A DNA stretch of 64,000 bases from Paulownia fortunei (Eukaryota; Streptophyta; Magnoliopsida; Lamiales; Paulowniaceae): NCBI GenBank assembly GCA_019321725.1, contig CM033116.1:6652841-6716840 (forward strand), written 5' to 3'. Position numbers and translations under genes: made by a program. Below the pieces are notes generated by a model. The model did no database searches. It worked only from the letters and a program-made list of their open reading frames with translations, and had not been told where the DNA came from. How positions within the stretch are numbered: the stretch's first letter is position 1; each line of letters opens with the position of its first letter. Below are positions 11,890 through 23,514 of this stretch, in pieces.

Positions 11890-13141
11890 CACAATTAGGC
11901 ACTTTGATTAGTGCAATTAACGACCCCCTTGATAGATTCTTTCCCCTCTCCCTTTTTTCTTCTATCTTGATTTTGGTTTTCTTTATTCTCATTATTGAAT
12001 TCAAGAATTCAAATATCGAATACCCATATACAAGTTAGTTGTGTTATTTCTTCCAAAACACCAAATGCAGATCCCTTAATTAATATCCAATTGAATTTAT
12101 TGACCTATCCAAAATGTAGATTAATTTTACATGAAAAATAATTAAGTTTCTAAATTGAATTTATTCCTTCAATGAAGGTGATTTGAATTGATTAGAATCA
12201 AGCGTGTTAATCGATAGTTGTCCAAAATTAATAAAATAAGGTTTTGGAAGATATGAGTAACGAGGAATTCGTAATTTCAACAGCGAGAGGTAAATTAACA
12301 ATTTGGATCATTTTATTATCTGTTATAATTAGTGGAAGCTTGAGATAAAAACTTTTAATTTTTCTAAAACAAAAATTAATTTTATATAATTGATTAAATG
12401 TGAAAGCAACGAAATACATTGATACAATTATAATTGTCACAAATATGTTTTTTGAAAAAAAATCATAATTCTACTTCACTTCGCATCCCGGGGCCTATGT
12501 GAAACTAGTATTATTTTCCCTTACAACTAAAATTACCATGATGTGGGGTTTGATCTAAGAGTTTTTTATATGCTCCAAAAAAGTGGGAAAAATATATAAA
12601 AAAAAAAGGGAAAGAAATAGGAAAGAAAAATAAAAAGGATAGGAGGAAAAGAGAGGGAAAAAAAAAAGAACAAAAAAATGGGTTAGATCGAATGGCCATG
12701 TAACACAGCCATTTTCGTTCATGAAGACTAAAATTGCACAAAAAGACCAATTTATGAGAATAATATAATGAAATCCCAATTGTTTAGACCATTTTAAACA
12801 TAAACTCCAGTTATGTAACAAAAACTTTTGACCCTTCAAGTTTGAGCTGAATTTTTTTTGCTTAATATATTATTCTACATCTTTATGGAAAAAGCGCATA
12901 AGTTTGAGCAGGTAACGAGTTCACTTAAATCTCAATTAATCAATTAAGTTGGAGCTTATAGAAAATAAACTTGCAAGATTCACATATTGTTTAACATAGA
13001 AACTTATTTCAATTCAATTCGAGCGTGAAGTAAGCTCACTTCTCGCTTAAACAAATATATTAAAACTTAGTATAGTTAAATGATGTGGAAATCATCTCCT
13101 TATAATGGATTGGGCGAACTGTAGCGCTTGTCGGTTACAAA
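11890..13141. other. AT-rich intergenic, no gene seen
   Basis: The open frames here are low-complexity (for instance the Phe/Ser-rich minus-strand frame over the A/G-rich tract 12590-12680) and do not resemble proteins. Confidence 0.5.
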
Positions 13142-13241
13142 NNNNNNNNNNNNNNNNNNNNNNNNNNNNNNNNNNNNNNNNNNNNNNNNNNNNNNNNNNN
13201 NNNNNNNNNNNNNNNNNNNNNNNNNNNNNNNNNNNNNNNNN
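13142..13241. other. Assembly gap (100 N)
   Basis: Exactly 100 N, the conventional placeholder for a gap of unknown length. Continuity and distance across it should not be trusted. Confidence 0.98.
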
Positions 13242-13620
13242 AGATATGGCCTTTCAAAGTTTCAGTCGAATTTAAAATTTTTTGAAAAATTCGGAAAAAA
13301 TAAAGAAAATGATGAACAGTGCTTTCTGCCTAATCTCACTAACGACGTTGGAGTGTCTAGTGCACCATGATACGATTCTCCAAATTGAAAACGAACACCA
13401 CCATTGGATTTCGGAGATCAAAGAAAAGGGGAGTAGCCAATAAAAAGTTGCCAGAATGTCTGAGAAGATGGCGCGTGTAGTACACCATCGCCGCAGGCAA
13501 GTGGGCTGCTGTTTATATAGTAGCCTAGCCAAACATACCCTTAACCGCTCTTTTAGTGCATTTCGGTGCGTGTAGGTTGTTTTCGGTGCCCCTTTTTGGC
13601 CGAAAAATACAGTTACACTC
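13242..13620. other. Locally GC-richer block beside the gap, unassigned
   Basis: Higher GC than its flanks, with phrases such as GTGCATTTCGGTGCGTGTAG and TTTTCGGTGCCCC. A 116-codon minus-strand frame covers most of it but resembles no family I know. It may be the edge of a repeat collapsed in the gap. Confidence 0.3.
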
Positions 13621-13648
13621 AAAATTTATTTATTTTTTATTTTCTTGT

Positions 13649-13761
13649 AAATTAAAATTAATTTTTCAGTTGATAAAAAAAATTTCCTGAATTTTATATT
13701 GTATAAATTAAAATTAATTTTTCAGTTGATAAAAAAGTTTTTCCTGAATTTTATATTGTAT
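13649..13761. repeat. Tandem duplication, two units of about 56 bp
   Basis: Unit 1 at 13649-13704 and unit 2 at 13705-13761 share AAATTAAAATTAATTTTTCA, GTTGATAAAAAA and TCCTGAATTTTATATTGTAT almost unchanged. Confidence 0.85.
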
Positions 13762-13799
13762 AACTCTAAAAAAAATTTTGTAAATTTTAAAAAATTATT

Positions 13800-16750
13800 T
13801 TGAGATATTGGCTACTCAGTGGGAGTATTGGGACACTTATACCTATTTTTCTCAATTTATGGAGTGTATAACAATTTGTTTTTATGTGATAAGTCTATAA
13901 AAATGGGTATAGTCTGAAATTTTATGATTATAAGTGTCATGTACTTACGTAATATGACATGAATATTAAGATTGGCTTTGTGGCCAAATCTAATATATTT
14001 TTTTGCATTTTTTATTATTTATGGTGGTTGTTGGACGTGCTAAGAATAATTCTTGGCAAGAAGTCAGAGAGAATGACAATTAGTGTTTAATATCTTGATA
14101 TTTTTTTGGAAGCCTCAAAGGAGATAATCGATTATATGTTAACATGTTTATTGACATAAAATAACATGTTTAATTTGTACGATGAAATTATGCATTCTAT
14201 GTAATGCTTGAAATTTATGAATGCATGATTATGTTGGAATTTACAAAAATTATGAATACATATTTGTTTTGAGTTTCATGCATTTAATATGATGGTACAT
14301 ATTTATCTCCTATGTGAATAAATAGCTACGTTCTTGTATGTATGATTACATTATGTTATGTAGTCTAATGGGAGTTCTAAGATTGGAAGAATTTTAGTAA
14401 TTCTTACCTAAAACCTATGAGATTTTTTGTACTATGAAATTAAATTTGTGAAAATGAATATTTTTATACAGATGATGATTGGGAACTATGTGACCTTTCG
14501 AATGTGTATTATGGTAAATTATCATAAATGTTAATTTTTTAAGTACGAAATCAAATGTATAGATGGGTATGTTTATGATATCTTTAAGATTATTGACCAT
14601 GGTAACAAAATCAGATAAGTGTCTTTATTTTTAAAAAATGTATTTATTCACAATAATTGTGACACTAAATGCCAATAGATTTGGTATATTTATAATTGAG
14701 CTAAATACTCTAGAGAGCATCAACCAAGTCATGTAAGACTTAGTGTGGATCATACTAAATAGAGAAAATATTAACAGGTTTAGTAAAAGTGGAAAAAAGA
14801 GTACACTACTAATGCTATTTGAGTAAAGTATATGATGGATATTCTCATATTCAAATTAGAGAATCATATTGCTAAACTATTGATCTATTGATGTGCTTAA
14901 GAGAAATATATAGGTACAATTGAGAATTAAGACATTAAATGGATGATAATAGTTTGACAAGAAACAATCTGTGCATTAAAGACGTTGTATTTAAGGGTGA
15001 TGTCAAATATTTTTAGAGTTTATAATCAACTAGCAGTATCTTCGCTGTTAAGTAGTATGCTCATACCTAATCGTCTTTTTCTAATAATAGGGGACATCTG
15101 AAAGTCAAATTTGATTTACTCAATGTGAAAAGACTTTCTTAGATGATATTTGTCAAGTTAAGTAATTGGATAAGTGGCTAGGTGCTGCTAGCTAATGGCT
15201 TGTGCCTTATGGTTGAGACTAGGTTTTAAGAGGGCTTTGAACAAACCTAACTACTAAATGAAGTTAAGTGGTATACGGTTAAAAGTGTTATAGTAAACAT
15301 ATTATTGGTTTATTTTGCTTGTGAATGCACTGAGTTAAAAAGATAGCACTTAGTGATGATTCTATAAGTGTTATTTACACATGAAGCACTATGTTACTAA
15401 ATCTTATCCTATGTGGATTATAAATTTATAGTAATCGGATATTGAGAGGCATTTGTGGAATTTTGTCAAGTTCACTTTGGTACAAAATGGATATATGTAG
15501 AATTAAATTGAAATCAAATGTGAAAATGATTAGCACTTACATGTTCAAATGGAAAGATGGTCATGCTATTATTCTATAAAGTATCCAATGTACAAGAATT
15601 TGTAGAACTTGATTTTTACAATTATTCTTCTAAGATTATTTCTTTTTTGCTTGAATATGAGTTATGACTTGGTTAATATCTACTAAAAGATACTTACTGT
15701 TGTACTAGGCATTTTGAATGGTTCGTGATGATGAATTATGACCAATGTATAATTACTACATTGATTGTAAACAATCAATGTCTGTTTTCTGAGTAATTTA
15801 AACATCTGTACATGATTAGGTCATAATGGATAGAAACATAAACTGGTAAGAGAAGACTCATTGAGTTGATCTTTTATAATTGATTATCAACTTGTGTTAT
15901 AAGTTCACACATTAGAACCATTCAAAAGACTATAGAGTCAAGCTTTTTTTGCTATTGATTCTTATAGATTTCTGTGATCATATTAGTGTGACGGTTATGG
16001 AGGCATGGAGTCTCATACTTCATTACATAAATGAAATCTTATAATCTGAAATACTAGAGTGTTTTGGAATATGAGAGAAAATCAAATTGATATAACTTCG
16101 AGACTAGACCTAAGGCGTGACTATTTTTTCAATTATTTAGATGATCTATGTGATGAAAAAAGAGGTACAATGTAATTTACTATTCTTAACATGCCTGCAT
16201 AGAATGGTGTTTCAAGAGAAGAAATAGAAAATTATTTTGATGCAACGAGATCTATGAAAACTCAAGTTAACTAGTTAATTTTCTTTGGGAAAGATATTTT
16301 GGTTAACTGGAGTCCACATCTGTATTAGAATATCTTCATGATTGATATTTTCCATTCCAGAAAAGCTATGGATAGGTAGAGATATGGCCTAAGCTGCCTC
16401 AGAAGTTGGGAATTGATTGTCTCTAATTATAGGTTTGCAAACGATTTTGAGAATTAGATCCCTAAGATAATAAATATATATCTTGAAGATATACCAAATA
16501 TTATAAAGGGTATATGTTCTAAGTGAACAAGAAGATGGAATTATGATGCACATTAGATCACATAATATCAAATTTCTTGAGAGTGATTTTCCTAAAAGGG
16601 AAGATCTTAAACATTAAATCTTGATTGAGTTAAATGATTCAGATCGTAACTATGTACTTGATAGATCACCTATGATGCAAAATAGTTATTGCTTCCCCAA
16701 TTTAAGTGGGAGCAATTTTATCTAAGTGATCAAGTTTCATCATTTATGAT
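13800..16750 (+). pseudogene. Heavily decayed Copia-type polyprotein
   Basis: Remnant of a Ty1/Copia gag-pol read on the plus strand, with stops and frameshifts throughout. A pre-integrase trace (RLGHN at about 15815, then K-L-V-R-E-D) lies at 15790-15920, an integrase core trace (F-x-D-H-I then Y-G-Y-G) at 15950-16010, a trace of the LRSDRGGEY region at about 16100, and the conserved MPAQNGVS end of the core, here with the Gln codon mutated, at about 16190-16215. A trace of the downstream integrase region with F-L-E-S-D-F is at about 16572-16590. No LTRs were matched to it. Borders are approximate. Confidence 0.55.
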
Positions 16751-17270
16751 GTAAGAATATTTATTATTTTCTATTTTATTTCTATTTTGAGTATGAGTAA
16801 TTTTATCCAAGTCATCAAGCTAAAATTGAATCAGAACTTTGTGCAAGCACAAACTAGTCTCCAGAAGATGATGTAGAGTCTAATATAATGAGACTATATC
16901 ATGTCATAAAGGTAATTCAATTAAGCAATGGAAGAATACTATGTAACTTTGAAATTTGTTAGCCTATGTGGCAGCAATGAAAGTTGTTGAGGAGGCAATT
17001 GTTATCATGTGTGGCAATAATTGTTCTCATGGCAAAACCACAACCAAATGTGGCATTTGGGTTATTACACTATTTAAAGATTTGAGTTGCAGAGTTGCTA
17101 TAAGCTAACACAACAACAAATTCTCGATTCTACAAAATCATACCAAGTTTGAAATTTTGGTTAAACTTTGGAACAAGGCTATTGAGAATTATTGTGTTCT
17201 CAAAATATAACCAAAGGCTGATATTTATTATGAGTTATAAAGTTCGCCTAGTTGTTAAAAAGGTTATATT
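16751..17270. other. AT-rich, no gene seen
   Basis: Between the Copia remnant and the duplicated block. Includes GTGGCA-containing phrases repeated near 16969, 17012 and 17052, but no coding signal. Confidence 0.4.
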
Positions 17271-17272
17271 TT

Positions 17273-18242
17273 TCACTTAATTGCATAGTCTAACTCAATG
17301 AAAAGTCCCTAGCCACTAGGAAGGGACATAACATACACGATAGATAAAGAAAGTTACACAAAGAATGAGAAAAAATTGGAGTGAAAGCGATAAATGTACA
17401 AGCAAACAAATATCATGGTAGAATATCCAACAGGCATACTTTTTTAAAAAAAAACAAAAATACCTAATTAAGTGTGGAGGATTAAAGCAATGATCCCCAA
17501 CCTCTAGACATCATTGGAAATTAATAGTACATAGTATTTTATAAAAGATGGCAAAAGTAAAACAAGAAGTACAACTTCCTTTACAAGATTTAACTGAGTG
17601 AACTCTATGTGGGGTTAGATAAAGAAGAAACTCTACAAAAACTAAACTAGTATGAATCATGCCAGCTAGTATTATGCAAGTGCTGTAGAAGTTTGTTGTG
17701 CACTCTGTCCACTCAACTAATACTGTGCTTGGCAATTAGTTATTGGTGAGTGAATACAAACTGATCCCTGTGCATATATTGTGATGTTGCTATGTGGATA
17801 CTTAGATATCTTAATAGAATGGTTTGATACTTGCTAGAGGCAATCTAGTATCTTGAAAGTATGCGCACTATGCGCACTTTTGTGAGATTGTTGATGGTGT
17901 CTTTGTGATAATAAAGCCATGTATATGTTTTGAGCACCGAACATTGCTGGAGGACCAAGCATACTTATACCAGTCATTGCTTCACTTAAGAGAGCATTGC
18001 GCATAATTAAATTTTTCTCAGGCATATTTCTACGAGTGGTGTGATCGCTTATTCCTTGTCTTTGTATGGAGATATGCTCCAAAGGAATATGAGTAGTATG
18101 GGATTACATAGAATTTAGCTTTATTGGCCATTGAGAATATGTTGTGATTAATGATTTATATTTGCATTCTCATTATGTGTTTGGTACTGGATTTGTGAGT
18201 TGTCAATAGGCTTTACTTGACCCTCTCACATAGGTGATCGCC
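17273..18242 (+). repeat. ~970-bp repeat, near-identical to 59068-60037
   Basis: Both copies begin at the same point (CACTTAATTGCATAGTC) and run parallel with only scattered substitutions and small indels (my reading is about 97% identical) up to CACATAGGTGATCGCCT, where this copy stops. The copy at 59068 continues to about 60720. The same family, diverged and inverted, forms much of the inside of the LTR element at 46243-49393, so this is probably a truncated internal fragment of that family. The 82-codon minus-strand frame (17834-18082) is conserved only because the DNA is duplicated. Confidence 0.8.
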
Positions 18243-18380
18243 TCTATAACAAAAACTTCAAAATGATGATGAAAAAAATTCTGGGTTTGTGTTGTCAACA
18301 ACCCTAGATCACCTTTATTGCATTTGAAAATCATTTGAAAAAAAGTTATTTAAACATTTATATTGCATTGCTCTCTGCAG

Positions 18381-18593
18381 ATTATCAAGGACTTACCAGG
18401 TCCTTCTGTCAAGGGATGATATATTGTTCCTCAATTACAGCGAAGTTAGTCAATCTGAAAATTGGAATCCCGTGGGACAAAATTCAAGTTTTGCCTCTCA
18501 ACCAAAAGATCAATATTGCAGGAATTGATGTGACGTGCTTTGATGCAAATCACTGCCCTGGTGCAATCATAATATTGTTTGAACCAGCCAATG
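18381..18593 (+). pseudogene. Orphan exon of an SNM1/DCLRE1-type DNA-repair nuclease
   Basis: A 213-nt exon with a clean acceptor (CTCTCTGCAG) and donor (GTAAGG). It encodes YQGLTRSFCQGMIYCSS, then KLVNLKIGIPW, IAGIDVTCFDANHCPGA and IIILFEPANG, the metallo-beta-lactamase/beta-CASP core of plant SNM1 (interstrand cross-link repair 5' exonuclease), including the NHCPG motif. The family's upstream HxHxDH motif would be completed at the preceding exon junction: the exon starts AT-TAT, so C|AT gives His. The exon is fully open. The preceding exons (to the HFHxD part) and following ones (GDFRF onward) were not found; the left flank is the 970-bp repeat from 18242 and the right flank a truncated Copia LTR from about 18652. 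About 140 bp of intron-like sequence remains before it. It is either a captured fragment or a gene broken up by transposons. Confidence 0.8.
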
Positions 18594-18651
18594 GTAAGGT
18601 GTGTATCAAACTTGTTAAACACTTCTCTATTTTCATTTTTTGGTGTTGGTG

Positions 18652-19706
18652 TTAATTAAGTAGGCTATAAATTAATTTAACGAATTAAATTAATTTATCT
18701 TATTAAATACTGTGATTATTTAATTGGACCTAATATGATTAGGATCCCTATATATGATCAAGTTAATTAATTGATTGATCAATGAATAATGAACATATTA
18801 AATAATGAAATTAAATAATAGGTTCTAATATGATTAAAAAAACCCTGTAGAATCAATTAATTAATTGATTAGATCAACCAATTAAGTCGGGCTTATTTAA
18901 TTGATTGGGATCAATTAATTAGACTTAATTCATTTAATTAAAGTCCAAGCCCAAGCTAATGGGCTCGCAGGAGGCTCATTAGGAAGTTTAGTTATAAGAA
19001 TTAAACTTGTCATGGAGTTTGATGGAAAGAAGGAATCATATAAAGAAAGGAGCAAGTGGAAACCTAGTGGGACTAGGATTACAGAAGTCCAAAAAGGACT
19101 CCCCCCCTCCAAGGTGGCCAATTGTAGTGGAAACCAAGAGAGAGAAATCGGCCAACTCTCTTGGAGTGAAAAACTGCCCCTTCATCTTATTTCTTGATTC
19201 CTTTCTTCCATTAAAAGGTTTCATCTTTCGATCATGATTCAATTCTTCTATTCATTAGTTGAATTAAGAATTGAACTCCACATATTCTAGAGAGAATAAG
19301 GCCTTCTCAATCTACAAGCATGGATTCAATGGGTGTAGAATTTTCCAACATATGGATACGCTTAGAGGGGTAACACTTGAGACCCTAAGCGAACCGTTTC
19401 CAACACATGGGGTTTGGAATCAAGATTTTCGAAAGCAGTTCGTGGATGAATTCAAGAGTGGTGAAGGAGTTCATGGATAGAAAATGATTTGAATCATTTC
19501 TTGCATCTTCAACAGTCAGAGCGCAAATCAAGGTAAAAGGTTTTTGAAATCTCCTTTTTGTAAATATCAGAAAATACACAACTAAGTAATTGTAAAAGGG
19601 TTTGGGATTCATTTTTTAATTACATGTGATGTAATGTTTGTTTTTATTATTGAAAAGTTTTATATTCTATTGTGTATACATTTCTTGGGACTGTGCAAAC
19701 CCAACA
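18652..19706 (+). repeat. Copia 5' LTR, truncated
   Basis: Aligns with about 38985-39944 of the 3' LTR through repeated ATTAATTAATTGATT motifs, CAAGTGGAAACCTAGTGG, ACATATTCTAGA and GGGGTTTGGAATCAAGATTT to the common end CCAACA. The first half of the LTR (present at 37797-38985) is missing; the break adjoins the SNM1 fragment. Confidence 0.85.
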
Positions 19707-19707
19707 G

Positions 19708-19720
19708 CGGTATCAGAGCT
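19708..19720 (+). other. Primer-binding site of the Copia element
   Basis: CGGTATCAGAGCT directly after the LTR end CCAACA. It matches the plant initiator-Met tRNA complement TGGTATCAGAGC except for a first-base T to C change. Confidence 0.85.
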
Positions 19721-22278
19721 AAAGTTCATATGTTTTTTATACTTTTTGATTACGTTTGGATGTTTGATGGGTAATGCTTGATACTTAGTACCATATGGAC
19801 TCATAAAATTGGGGTGGGCGGCAAGGCTAATTGGACATCAAGCCCACTAGGAAATTAGATTCCCAAATTTTCATCTAAAGGGTGATGGGATTTGAAAAAA
19901 ATAGTGGGAGACATTTATGATTAAAGACCAACTCATAAATGGATATTAATAGAATAAATGCTAAATTTTCTACCCCATATAGGATAATAGTTATCACTAG
20001 TAATTCCACTTAAGATAATCTAGATAAATAAACAAACTTATAAGCTCAATTTATCTGAAATGATAGATGTTTGTGACCACTATGGATATTTTGGGCATAG
20101 AAAAAGAAAGTGCAAGTATTGACTTCCTTAGTTGAATTAATAGGGATTCTAATTGTAATTTACACTTTGTTGATATCAACCATTAAGGTTGATTATTTTT
20201 TTCCTAGTATCGAATACCGGATATGATCCCATCTCTGCCAAGGGTTGCAGAAAATAACAAGATACTGGAGACTAAGGCAAATGACAATCCTTAAGCTTAA
20301 GATTAAAGCAAAAGTTGCTTTATAAGCTATATGAATGATCCACTTAACTCTAGATGGAATTAGGATAGTATTAGCTATTTGTCTTTGCTACATTGACAAA
20401 TGATCTATACGATCCCAAAATTCCATGCTACATAATCAACAAAGTAACATTAGAATTACATAATCAAAAGAGTACATACTTGTGGTAAGTTAGATTAGGT
20501 CATATCTCTAAAGAAAGAATTCACAAGATCGCACATTTCTTGACCTCTTAGACTTGCATGAGGTGCGGACTTATAAATCTTATCTCAAGGGAAAGATGAC
20601 CAAATCACCATTTGTGGGACAAATGGAGCAGACCACTCCTTTGGATTTGATCCAACTTGACGTATATAGTCCATTAAGTGATAGTGCACGAGCGAGCTAT
20701 TCTTATTTCATTACTCTAGATCCTTTTAAGGGTTCAAAGAATTTAGACATGACGTAGAGAATTATGCTGACCAAAGTATTAAATCCATCGATGTGATCAA
20801 GGACAAGAATACAAAGGCGGTAAGTTTTTTATTATCTAATGGAGAATTGAATTCTCTCTTTAGGTGAATCCATGTTGAGTTTCACCTATTTCCTTCTTCA
20901 TTCTCAGAATTCACCCTTGAATCGATAATATTTTTATCAAGTAAGAATATCATCTAAGTCAGTGCCCAAAAACATCATATGAGATATGATGTGGCAAAAG
21001 ACCCCTCACATACATACTCAAGGGTGTAAAAGGACCTGTTTCTTTAAAGCGGTTAGTGGGAGATAAGTTGGATGTGAATCCATCTTATGTAAACTAGTGG
21101 GGTATCTAAAGGAATCAAATGGATACCATTTTTATGATCCCTAAGAACAAAGGAGTTTGTTTTCTAGGGACGCTACCTTCTTGACAAAAAGGAATTTCTA
21201 TTGGATAAAAATAGCTAAATCGTAGAGCTTGAAGGAGTTCAAAAACCATAGTTTATCCCACAATTGACAATGGTGTATGAACAAATTACTAAAACTTCTA
21301 GTACACTATATGTAAGAAGATCTAAAAGGATCTCGGGGCCACTTATACAATAAAAGCCTCTTACTAGAGAGCAACAACAAGGATCTTCTTTTTTGAATAT
21401 TGATCCAACTAAGGAGTAATGATGTATGACACCAACTCGAAAAGATGGTGAAATGCCATATGATCTAAAATAGACTCCATGTACTCCAATAAGGTTTGAT
21501 CTTGGTGGGCATTGGTGGGAATAGTTCCCATTAGTTGCAATTGGGTCTATAAAATATTAAATTGGAGAATACGGGAAGTGGTGATCTATAAAGGCACAAC
21601 TTTTAGCGAAGTGTATGCTGAAATTCAAGGTGTTGACTGTTGATTATACCTTTTACCAGATGTGATGCTAAACTCCATTCGGATCATGCTGGCTATATCT
21701 ACGTATTATGACTACTAAATAAGGGAAAGGGATGTGAAGATCACCTTTCTTAATAAGGGTATGGTCATGAGGTTTTCATATTAAACAAAATCAAGCAAAA
21801 GGTTTGCAAGCTTCAAAGATCCGTTAAGGACTAAAAATAAATTTCCCGAAGATAGAATATTCGATTCGCTAAGTCAATCAAATGATTTAATTCCTATAGG
21901 AATACGAATGACCAAGCGTGTACGAGGGGTTAGTGGGATCATGGTGATGATTGTTGTATTTTAAGTTGATGACATTCTAATCATAAAGTTTATGTAGGAA
22001 TGTTGTTGTAAATTGAGATTTTTCATGTACAAGGTTCTCCAATAGGGATTTGGGAGAAGCATCCTAGGGATTAGGGATTGAGATCTATGGAGATAGATAT
22101 GAAAGGATTCTTGGACTATCCTAAATCCAAATACATAGATTAGATGCTAAAAGGGTTTAGCATGGAAGAATCCCAGAAGAGATTCTTGCTTTTTGAGTCA
22201 TGGGATTTCTCTTTCGAAGCTACGTCCTCAAGAACTTCTGAAAGAAAGAGAAACAATGACTCATATACTTTATGCATC
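19721..22278 (+). pseudogene. Copia gag-pol remnant, part 1
   Basis: Order of traces: a gag zinc knuckle at about 20067-20110 reading C-D-H-Y-G-Y-F-G-H-R-K-R-K-C, in which the second Cys is Tyr; a protease-side QGLQ trace near 20245; a pre-integrase RLGHISKERIHK at about 20490-20530; KGKMTKSPFVGQMEQTT and a trace of the integrase core with SARASYSYFIT at 20590-20720; the integrase tail (GYLKESNGYHFYDP) at about 21100-21150; RT YVDD region at 21959-21976 reading F-stop-V-D-D-I-L; and LKGFSMEESQKRF at about 22147-22185. Stops and frameshifts separate nearly all of these, so no functional protein is possible. Confidence 0.82.
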
Positions 22279-23514
22279 TGTGATAACCGAACCTCTCACA
22301 ACTCACTTGACCAATGTGATTCATGCATTACATGTTACTTATATGATAATTTGCATTAACATTTACATGGCATCTTATATAGCATTCTTATTCGTTAGAC
22401 CTCTAATGCTATCACATGATATAAGTGGTTGAGATCTTATAACCTAATTAAGAAATTCTATATTTAAATAAGAAAAAGAATAGATTGGTTGATATATTGG
22501 ATATTTATAGGTTATATATTATAATTTTGGAAGTGTTAAAGGTGTTACTAGTAAGTTTATATGATTCGATTTAATTAAATCGAGGCATTTTAAAAGTATA
22601 CATCTATGGATTAACATATTTGGGATATTGGACATGATATAATGTGATTTAAGTGTCATAATACAAGGTACATATGTGCATATGATTTTAGAAATACAAA
22701 CTAGACAATCATTTAAGAATCGGATGTCAATCGATTTGGAGATCGAATAACGGATATAGGAATTACCTATGGGAATGAATGGTGACTAAGATAGGTTGCA
22801 ACCAAATAAGAATATGTGAGACACACAAGATTAGGGCTGCAAGATAGTGGAGAAAATCAGATTATACCATTACATGCTTTCTTATTAAGCTTAAGCTAAC
22901 ATCTCAAGCTAACACCTCAAACCCTTCACCCTTAAGCCATGACCAGACCCTCATTTCACCCTTTTTCATCTTCCAAACATACACCTTAAGGTATCCAAGT
23001 GCTCCAAAATGATTCCAAGTTGAAATAAAAGCAAGAAAAGCAAAGGAGAAGTTATTACCATCAAGTTGAACCTCAAAATCTGCATAGGTAACACTTATCT
23101 ATGGTTTTGCCTTTGGTTTTCAGATTATTCTAAATGGTTTTATTGTTTAATAAGATTTAAATATCTCTTATAAAAGTGTTATGAAGTTTTTAGTTAGACT
23201 TTGGTGCACAAATAAAGGGTTTTTGATGACAAACACTTAATAGGAAATACTTGTGGCAGAAACTATCACCTTACTGTTTTCTTGTGTTTTAGGCTTCAAA
23301 AGTGTATGGTATGTTGAATAAAACCTATAATTATCATCAATATACATGTTTATATATTTTAAGAATTATTGAAATAAATTTTCATCGGTTAGAAATTGAA
23401 ATAGGGCATGATATTGAAGAGATGCTCAAATTGTCACCATCGAATTTTAGATTCTGTCCTATGTGAAATGGACTAGTTTTACAGTATTAAATCCATTAGT
23501 TTTGAAAGGATGTG

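Noticed and set aside
13128..13370. Open frame running across the first N gap
   Set aside because: Its middle is made of unknown residues; continuity across 100 placeholder N is an artefact.
17834..18082. 82-codon minus-strand frame shared with 59514-59822
   Set aside because: It is part of the duplicated repeat and antisense to its likely orientation; no protein family fits.
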